This document shows, piece after piece, positions 16,635-21,616 of a stretch of 21,616 bases of DNA. This DNA is from DAIOHQ01 sp036744635 (GTDB lineage: Bacteria > Planctomycetota > Phycisphaerae > Tepidisphaerales > Tepidisphaeraceae): NCBI GenBank assembly GCA_036744635.1, contig DAIOHQ010000058.1, positions 1-21,616 of the forward strand, written 5' to 3'. The translations under genes were made by a program, and so were the position numbers. The notes below the pieces were generated by a model that did no database searches, was not told the origin of the DNA, and saw only the letters and a program-made list of their open reading frames with translations. Every line of letters starts with the position of its first letter. Position 1 is the stretch's first letter.

Positions 16635-18464
16635 CTATACCTCCGCCAGACGATGGGGTTGGGCAGTTTGTGCGTTGTGCAGGCGGGAATACACGCCGCC
16701 GCAGGCGAGCAGGACGTCGTGGGTGCCTTGTTCGCGGACCGCGCCATCGACCAGCACGACGATGCGGTCGGCGCGGCGGATGGTGGAGAGTCGATGGGCG
16801 ATGATGAAGGTGGTCCGGCCGGCCATCAGGCGCTCCAGCGCCTCGAGCAGCAGGCCTTCGGTTTGCGCATCGAGCGCGCTGGTGGGCTCGTCGAGGATGA
16901 GAATCGGGGCATCTTTCAGCAGCGCCCGCGCGATCGAAAGGCGCTGCTTCTGGCCTCCGGAGAGGGTTGCGCCGCGCTCGCCGATGATCGTGTCGTATCC
17001 CTCCGGCAGGCGGGTGATGAACTCGTGGGCATTGGCATCGCGGGCGGCGGTGATGATCTGCTCGGGCGTCGCGTCCGGCCGGCCGTAGGCGATGTTCTGC
17101 GCCACGCTCATGGGGAAGAGAAACGGCTCCTGCAATACCAGCGAAACGTTGTGGCGCAGGTCCTTCACCGGCATCTCGCGCACATTCTTCCCATCGATCA
17201 GGACCCGGCCCTGCCAGGGATCGAAGAAACGCGGGATCAGGCCGACCAGCGTGCTCTTGCCGGCGCCGGTCGGGCCGACAATGGCGACGGTTTCGCCCGG
17301 CCGCGCATCCAGCGAGACATGCTTCAGCACCGGCGAACCGGCGATGTATCCGAACGTCACATCCTCCAGCCGCACTTCGCCGCGGAGACGCCCAACGGGG
17401 TGCGCCCCCGGCGCATCGCTCACTTCACTGGGGACATCGAGCACTTCCATCACCCGGTCGATGCTGGCACGGGTGGATTGCAGGTTGGTGTAGGTGGAGG
17501 CGAGCGTGCGGAACTGCCCCTGCAGTGTTACGACGTAAGCGAGAAACAGCAGCAATCCGCCAACCGTCAGCGGCCCGTGAATCACCTGCCGCGAACCCAC
17601 CCATAAGATCGCCGCCGTGCCGATGGTGACGATCGAGCCGGTGACAAGATTCGACAAATTATCCACCCAGGTGCGCCGCCGCTGGGCGGCGAGAGCTTCG
17701 ATGGCATACTGCTCGAAGCGCTGCGTTTCCCGGTCTTCCTGTACGAACGCCTGCACCACCGGCAGCCCGGCCAGGGCCTGCTGCACATGCGACTGGATGC
17801 GGCTTTGCACCTCGCGGAATGCGCGGGCTGCCTGGCGGACGGGCTTGCCCATCATCAACGACGACAGAGCCATGAAGGGCGCCACCGCCACCGCGATCAG
17901 CGTCAGCCTGGGGTCCATCCGGGCCATCACCCAGACCACGGCGCCCAACATGATGATCGCCCGCGCAGGGCTGAAGAGCAGCGTGTCGATCAGGTTATTC
18001 ACGCACCAACTGTCACCGACGATCCGGGTCATCGAGTCTCCCACGGAACTGGTGCTGTGGAAAACCAGCGAGCGGCGCTGCAGGCGGGCAAAGAGGTCCC
18101 CGGCGAGGTCATATACCATGCGTTGGCCCACGCGCAGCCAGCAGAAGGTCAGCACGATCTCCAGCGCGATGTTGATCAGATAGACCAGCAGCCCGGCCGC
18201 CACCATCCATAGCAGCAGGGCAAACCGGTTATCGGCGCTGGGGAGGATACCTAGTAGACGATGGACCGCGCCCGTGGCGGGTTCGGAGCTGAAGACCTGG
18301 TCGACGATAATCTTCATCGGCCAGGGTTGAATCAGGGAAAACATGCTCATGGCCAGGGAAGCGACCACAATCACTGCCCAGCCGCGCTTATAGCGCGCGG
18401 CATATCCCAGCAACCTTTTGTAAGGCCGGGGACTGACTGCGATCTTGCCCATTGTTGCCATCAT
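16635..18464 (-). CDS. ABC exporter half-transporter, MsbA-like (copy 2)
   Basis: A 609-residue type I ABC exporter. The membrane domain occupies about residues 15-325 with six helices, and the nucleotide-binding domain about 360-590. Motifs: Walker A GPTGAGKST (397-405), Q-loop VLQEPF, signature LSGGQ (501-505), Walker B LILDE with E526, and switch H557. All are intact. The nucleotide-binding domain is very close to the exporter at 11605-13488, including AQNIAYGRPDATPEQI in both. The two could be duplicates working as homodimers or as a heterodimer. The start is uncertain: clustered ATGs at 18464, 18461 and 18452 have no clear ribosome site, and GTG 18557 would add a low-complexity leader. 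Direct repeats lie on both sides. The substrate is probably a lipid or lipid-linked glycan, by analogy with its paralogue. Confidence 0.9.
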   Translation of the reverse strand: MMATMGKIAVSPRPYKRLLGYAARYKRGWAVIVVASLAMSMFSLIQPWPMKIIVDQVFSSEPATGAVHRLLGILPSADNRFALLLWMVAAGLLVYLINIALEIVLTFCWLRVGQRMVYDLAGDLFARLQRRSLVFHSTSSVGDSMTRIVGDSWCVNNLIDTLLFSPARAIIMLGAVVWVMARMDPRLTLIAVAVAPFMALSSLMMGKPVRQAARAFREVQSRIQSHVQQALAGLPVVQAFVQEDRETQRFEQYAIEALAAQRRRTWVDNLSNLVTGSIVTIGTAAILWVGSRQVIHGPLTVGGLLLFLAYVVTLQGQFRTLASTYTNLQSTRASIDRVMEVLDVPSEVSDAPGAHPVGRLRGEVRLEDVTFGYIAGSPVLKHVSLDARPGETVAIVGPTGAGKSTLVGLIPRFFDPWQGRVLIDGKNVREMPVKDLRHNVSLVLQEPFLFPMSVAQNIAYGRPDATPEQIITAARDANAHEFITRLPEGYDTIIGERGATLSGGQKQRLSIARALLKDAPILILDEPTSALDAQTEGLLLEALERLMAGRTTFIIAHRLSTIRRADRIVVLVDGAVREQGTHDVLLACGGVYSRLHNAQTAQPHRLAEV

Positions 18465-18567
18465 CCCGATGCCCGCATCATACCTGACACCGGAAGCGAG
18501 TTCTGGCGAGAAACTTTCGGAAGTTGCTGCCGGGGTGCGTGTCAGTCCAGGCGGCACGAGGATCTAC

Positions 18568-18637
18568 GGCTGGATTCGCACAGGTGAGTACACCTGCACT
18601 CATCCAGCCGTGGCAGACAGGAATGATCTGCCCCACC
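18568..18637 (+). repeat. Dispersed repeat, GGCAGACAGGAATG family, long copy C
   Basis: A 70-base copy of the unit at 16442-16512. Here the core is a cleaner palindrome: GGCAGA and TCTGCC enclose a nine-base centre. With copies A and B it flanks the second ABC exporter gene in direct orientation. Confidence 0.8.
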
Positions 18638-18676
18638 GATCAAGGCAAGTCCGCCAGAAGAGGGCACGCACCACTG

Positions 18677-20053
18677 CTATTGAAAGATGATGTTCCTGAC
18701 ATGCGTCCCAACAGTGACCTCGGGCGACTTTGCCGACGCCAGCTCACCAAAGCGAGTTATCTGCTGCAGCGTGACATCTTCAACGGGATGCTCCGCGTCG
18801 GCGCCGAGAACATAAATGCGGCCGGGCTTACCGCCCGCCTTGCCGGAAAGCGAAATATTCCTGAAATTGCAGCGCTTGACGTATTTGCCGGGCTGTTCGT
18901 AGGGCGTCACTACAAATTGCCCATTCTCGCGCCCCATCCCCTCGCAGCGCATCGGCAGGATCTTAATCAGATTGTTGTCGTCACCCGCCGCGTTGATGCG
19001 GATGTTCTCGAAGAGCAGATCCGACATCGGCATGTTGTTGCTCGGCTGCAGATAAAACACCCAGGTGCCCCAGTACGTTTCCGGTGGGCGATAGTCGCCG
19101 AGGAAGTGCAGCACGTCGATGTTGCGGGCGGTGATGTTTCGCATCGCGTCGGCATCGGATTCATAGCCGATGCGAAAAATGTTGGCCCGGTCGGTCCAGA
19201 AGCTGCAGTCGGTGATGGTGATATTTTCGCAGCTTTTATTGCCGTAGCCGCGCAAACCCTTGATGGCGATGCAGTCGTCATCGGTGCGGAGAAAACATTC
19301 GGTTATCGTGATATTACTGGAGTTGACGGGATCGATGCCATCGTCATTGTCGACGCGCGAGCCGCACAGTTTGACGTTGGTGATAGTTACTCGGTCGCAG
19401 CCGCAGGGGACGATCGTCCAACCCCAGGCGCCGCGCAGGATGATGTCGCGAATGATGACATTCGTGCAGTTTTCCAGGCCAAGCATGAATTGCGTCGGCC
19501 CGCCGTAGTGCGGCCAATCGGTGCCATCCAAAATGCCGCGCCCGCGGATGGTGATGTTGTCGCCGCTGGCTTCGATACCACCCTTTACCACCGCGCCCGC
19601 GGCAAGATAGAGGGTCTGGTTGCTGGTGAGGCTGATCCTGCCGGCGTCATGTGTTCCCGGGCCGAAATAGATCACGTTGGCATCGCCGAGCTTCGGGACG
19701 GATTCTTCGAGCGGGTTGCCAAACAAGAGCAGCGGGCTGTTTTCGCCATCCGGTTCTATCGAGATTTTGAACGGTCGGCTGACGGTCAGGTGGAGGGCGC
19801 CGTTGGCATCCAGGGATGAGGTCAGGCCGTCGATCTGCGGCAGGATTTCGACGTTCGCCAGTGATAGCGGTGATGTCACCTCGATCTCGACCGTTCCGGC
19901 GAAGTCGAAATAGGCGAAGGAATATTTCTTGTCGTGGTGCTGAGTGATGGCGCGGTAGATGGCCAGAGGCCGGCCGTTGACGCGGACGGCGTAGTCGGGG
20001 GAGAGGATTTCTCCCGCTGGAGCTGGATACGTCACAACCGTGGAAGCGCTCAT
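18677..20053 (-). CDS. GH28-like right-handed beta-helix protein
   Basis: A 458-residue parallel beta-helix protein related to polygalacturonases (GH28). An N-terminal beta domain (about 1-115) precedes the helix, where turns recur as NITIRGRG, NVIIRDI, RVTITNV, NITITEC, NITITDC and NITARNI. Acidic residues in NDDGID (D237, D238, D241) and TDDDC (D258-D260) align with the GH28 catalytic NTDGID and DDC motifs. The GHG and RIK motifs of true polygalacturonases are not seen: RIGYE stands where GHGISIG is expected. It may act on another polysaccharide or be altered. No signal peptide is visible, which is odd for this class. ATG 20053 has GAGG at 5 bases, overlapping the stop of the aldo/keto reductase gene, 8 bases upstream. 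The pair suggests sugar breakdown. Confidence 0.82.
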   Translation of the reverse strand: MSASTVVTYPAPAGEILSPDYAVRVNGRPLAIYRAITQHHDKKYSFAYFDFAGTVEIEVTSPLSLANVEILPQIDGLTSSLDANGALHLTVSRPFKISIEPDGENSPLLLFGNPLEESVPKLGDANVIYFGPGTHDAGRISLTSNQTLYLAAGAVVKGGIEASGDNITIRGRGILDGTDWPHYGGPTQFMLGLENCTNVIIRDIILRGAWGWTIVPCGCDRVTITNVKLCGSRVDNDDGIDPVNSSNITITECFLRTDDDCIAIKGLRGYGNKSCENITITDCSFWTDRANIFRIGYESDADAMRNITARNIDVLHFLGDYRPPETYWGTWVFYLQPSNNMPMSDLLFENIRINAAGDDNNLIKILPMRCEGMGRENGQFVVTPYEQPGKYVKRCNFRNISLSGKAGGKPGRIYVLGADAEHPVEDVTLQQITRFGELASAKSPEVTVGTHVRNIIFQ

Positions 20054-20061
20054 GGAAGCCT

Positions 20062-21072
20062 CTATCGCTGGAATTTGCTGGGGCCAAAATCTGCGTCGTA
20101 ATATTTCAACAGGTGCGTGCCGGGCGGCACGATTTCATCCAGCTTCTTGCGATCATCGTCGCTCAGGGTGACGTTGAGGGCGCCGAGATTGTCCTCATAT
20201 TGCTGCATCGTGCGCGGGCCGATGATCGGGCTGGTGATGGCGGGCTGGTTCATGCACCAGGAGAGGGAGAGCTGGCTGACCGTGCATTTTTTCTCGGCGG
20301 CCATCGGCTTGAGGGCCTCGATGACTTCAAAGGCCTTGTCGTTGAAGGTGCGGCCGGCGAGCTGGCCGCCGGTCCAGCGGCCTTCGGTGGGAGTTTTTCC
20401 GCGCTCGTACTTGCCGGAGAGAAATCCGCCGGCCAGCGGAGACCAGGGGATCAGGCCGAAACCGTAGGTCTGTGCCATGGGAATCAGCTCGCGCTCGATG
20501 CGGCGGTCGAGCAAGTGATAGGGTGGCTGCTCGCAGACGAAGCGATTGAGGCCGAGCTCCTTGGCGATCCACAGCGCCTCGACCAGTTGCCAGGCGGCGT
20601 AGGTGCTGGTGCCGATGTAGCGGATCTTGCCGGCGCGGATCAGGTCATCCAGGGCCCGCAAGGTTTCATCAATCGGAATGGACGAGAGGGGGCGGTGAAT
20701 CTGATACAGGTCGATCCAGTCGGTCTGCAGGCGCCGCAGTGACGCATCGCACTGCTGGAGGTTGTGCCGGCGCGAGTTGCCCCAGGCGTTGGGGTTGTTG
20801 TCTTCCATGTGGCCGTGAACTTTCGTCGCCAGGACGATGTGGTTGCGCTTGCCGTTGCGCCCCAGCGCCTTGCCAACCAGCGTTTCGCTACCGCCGCGGC
20901 TGTAGACGTTGGCGGTGTCGAGGAAGTTGATGCCGGCCTCGATGGCCTTATCGATGATGTTCATCGCCTCATCATCGGGCGTGCCCTTGCCATCCGGCGT
21001 GCCAAAGGTCATGCAGCCAAGACAGAGCGGGGAAACCTTGACGCCGGTTCGGCCGAGAGATCGATATTCCAT
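20062..21072 (-). CDS. Aldo/keto reductase
   Basis: A 336-residue NADPH-dependent aldo/keto reductase (TIM barrel). The catalytic tetrad is present: D52 and Y57 in FLDTANVYSRG, K84 in LATKVHG and H126 in YQIHRP. The C-terminal cofactor-binding segment is ITSPIIGPRTMQQYEDNLGAL. It resembles the AKR11-15 group that often accompanies sugar-catabolic genes. ATG 21072 is chosen because AAGGA lies exactly 6 bases upstream. ATG 21078 touches that site, and TTG 21123 only adds a disordered leader. It is cotranscribed with the GH28-like gene 8 bases downstream, so reduction or oxidation of a released sugar is a reasonable guess. The substrate is unknown. Confidence 0.92.
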   Translation of the reverse strand: MEYRSLGRTGVKVSPLCLGCMTFGTPDGKGTPDDEAMNIIDKAIEAGINFLDTANVYSRGGSETLVGKALGRNGKRNHIVLATKVHGHMEDNNPNAWGNSRRHNLQQCDASLRRLQTDWIDLYQIHRPLSSIPIDETLRALDDLIRAGKIRYIGTSTYAAWQLVEALWIAKELGLNRFVCEQPPYHLLDRRIERELIPMAQTYGFGLIPWSPLAGGFLSGKYERGKTPTEGRWTGGQLAGRTFNDKAFEVIEALKPMAAEKKCTVSQLSLSWCMNQPAITSPIIGPRTMQQYEDNLGALNVTLSDDDRKKLDEIVPPGTHLLKYYDADFGPSKFQR

Positions 21073-21258
21073 GGTCATTCCTTGTGATGGTTGGCGGGGC
21101 GCTGTCGATGGATTCACTGACAATCCAGGGATGCGACGCCGAACCTTGGGACGGGGATATACTGTGCTGGCGAAGGCGATGACGCAAGCGGTGAAGTTGG
21201 GGATGCCGCGGCCGGTGATTCGCCATTGCCGCGCTGCTCTGCTACGATGCGGGGATTA

Positions 21259-21333
21259 CGGGGCGTAGCTCAGCTTGGCTAGAGCGCCTGGTTTGGGTCC
21301 AGGAGGTCGCAAGTTCGAATCTTGTCGCCCCGA
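21259..21333 (+). tRNA. tRNA-Pro (anticodon TGG)
   Basis: A full cloverleaf of 75 bases. Acceptor CGGGGCG (21259-21265) pairs with CGCCCCG (21326-21332), and the discriminator is A. The D-arm is GCTC/GAGC with GG in the loop. The anticodon stem is CCTGG/CCAGG with loop TTTGGGT, so anticodon TGG (21294-21296) reads CCA proline codons. The T-arm is GCAAG/CTTGT with loop TTCGAAT. The 3-prime CCA is not encoded. A possible -10 TACGAT lies at 21243-21248. Confidence 0.96.
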
Positions 21334-21336
21334 TCA

Positions 21337-21505
21337 CACCTGCGGTGGGCAATTCGGCGAGTACGCCGCACCTGCGGTGGGCAAAATGCCCGCTGCGCGT
21401 TGCTGCGCGGCGGAACGTTGCACCTCGGCGTCAATTCTCCAACTCGCCTTGGCCGCGTACCCGCGGAATCGCCCACCGCAGCCCCCCCTGTGCCCACCGT
21501 AGGTG
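21337..21505. repeat. Palindromic repeat cluster after the tRNA
   Basis: CACCTGCGGTGGGCAA occurs at 21337-21352 and 21369-21384. Inverted forms lie at 21471-21481 (GCCCACCGCAG) and 21491-21505 (TGCCCACCGTAGGTG, one change). The complementarity extends from the first repeat through ATTCGGCGAGTACGCCG, which pairs imperfectly with bases 21453-21470. The whole block is an imperfect inverted repeat of about 170 bases beginning 4 bases after the tRNA. No gene is seen. Confidence 0.7.
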
Positions 21506-21515
21506 CAATAGAAAA

Positions 21516-21543
21516 GGCGGCGAGGAAATGAATCCTCGTCGCC
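21516..21543 (-). terminator. Intrinsic terminator for a minus-strand gene beyond the window
   Basis: GGCGGCGAGGA (21516-21526) pairs with TCCTCGTCGCC (21533-21543) apart from one G-T wobble, with a six-base loop. Read on the minus strand the stem is followed by TTTTCTATTG. It would stop transcription coming from the right, so its gene lies beyond 21616 or ends very near the edge. Confidence 0.65.
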
Positions 21544-21616
21544 TGAGTTCCTTGACTAGCAACTAAGGGCCTGCCCGAAAATAACTTGTTCAAGTTTCAG
21601 TTATCATGATCTTGGC

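Noticed and set aside
18524..19819. 431-codon open frame on the plus strand
   Set aside because: It is antisense to the GH28-like gene, whose beta-helix repeats and ribosome site are clear. Its start contains the dispersed repeat.
21226..21248. Promoter TTGCCG/TACGAT for tRNA-Pro
   Set aside because: The spacer is only 11 bases, too short for a sigma-70 promoter; only the -10-like box could be real.

Overview
The window reads as chromosomal DNA of a planctomycete, most likely of the Phycisphaerae. Grounds: a secreted protein ends in a VPVPAAAW-type PEP-CTERM-like sorting tail, an IS66-type miniature element is present in two copies, and there are several dispersed palindromic intergenic repeats, including a GGCAGACAGGAATG family that I associate with planctomycete genomes. 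The lineage is an inference from these features, since no rRNA lies in the window.

Region 1 (1-4544, minus strand) is a compact five-gene run, read right to left: an exported glutathione peroxidase-like protein, an SppA-type S49 protease, a membrane histidine kinase, a small probable lipoprotein, and a REC-Fis response regulator. Gaps are 5, 51, 19 and 47 bases, so one transcript is likely. The layout suggests an envelope or oxidative stress module. Region 2 (4545-5127) is non-coding and holds a 91-base imperfect palindrome. Region 3 (5128-5881, plus strand) is a PEP-CTERM-like secreted protein followed by a strong hairpin terminator.

Region 4 (5927-13488, minus strand) is a surface-glycan operon, read right to left: type I ABC exporter, two paralogous left-handed beta-helix acyltransferases, a GT2 glycosyltransferase with an extra C-terminal domain, a GT4 glycosyltransferase, a GT-B-like glycosyltransferase and a ChbG/YdjC-type deacetylase. 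Three junctions are ATGA overlaps or gaps of 2-18 bases. A 152-base miniature transposable element interrupts the operon between the GT2 and GT4 genes.

Region 5 (13489-16634) is accessory DNA: a zinc-ribbon/coiled-coil/membrane protein, a small membrane protein, a second copy of the same miniature element, a DUF5677-like gene, a remnant of a DNA-methylase-like gene, and repeats. Region 6 (16635-21123, minus strand) holds a second ABC exporter closely similar to the first, flanked by direct repeats, then a GH28-like beta-helix protein and an aldo/keto reductase that form a two-gene operon. A tRNA-Pro(TGG) gene lies at 21259-21333. The right edge holds a cluster of palindromic repeats and a terminator for a minus-strand gene outside the window.

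The clearest non-gene discovery is the miniature element. Two copies, each exactly 152 bases, have perfect 18-base terminal inverted repeats that begin GTAA. Each copy is flanked by its own perfect 8-base target duplication. These are the hallmarks of IS66-family mobilisation, but the element encodes no transposase. One copy sits inside the glycan operon and the other sits in the loop of an older hairpin.
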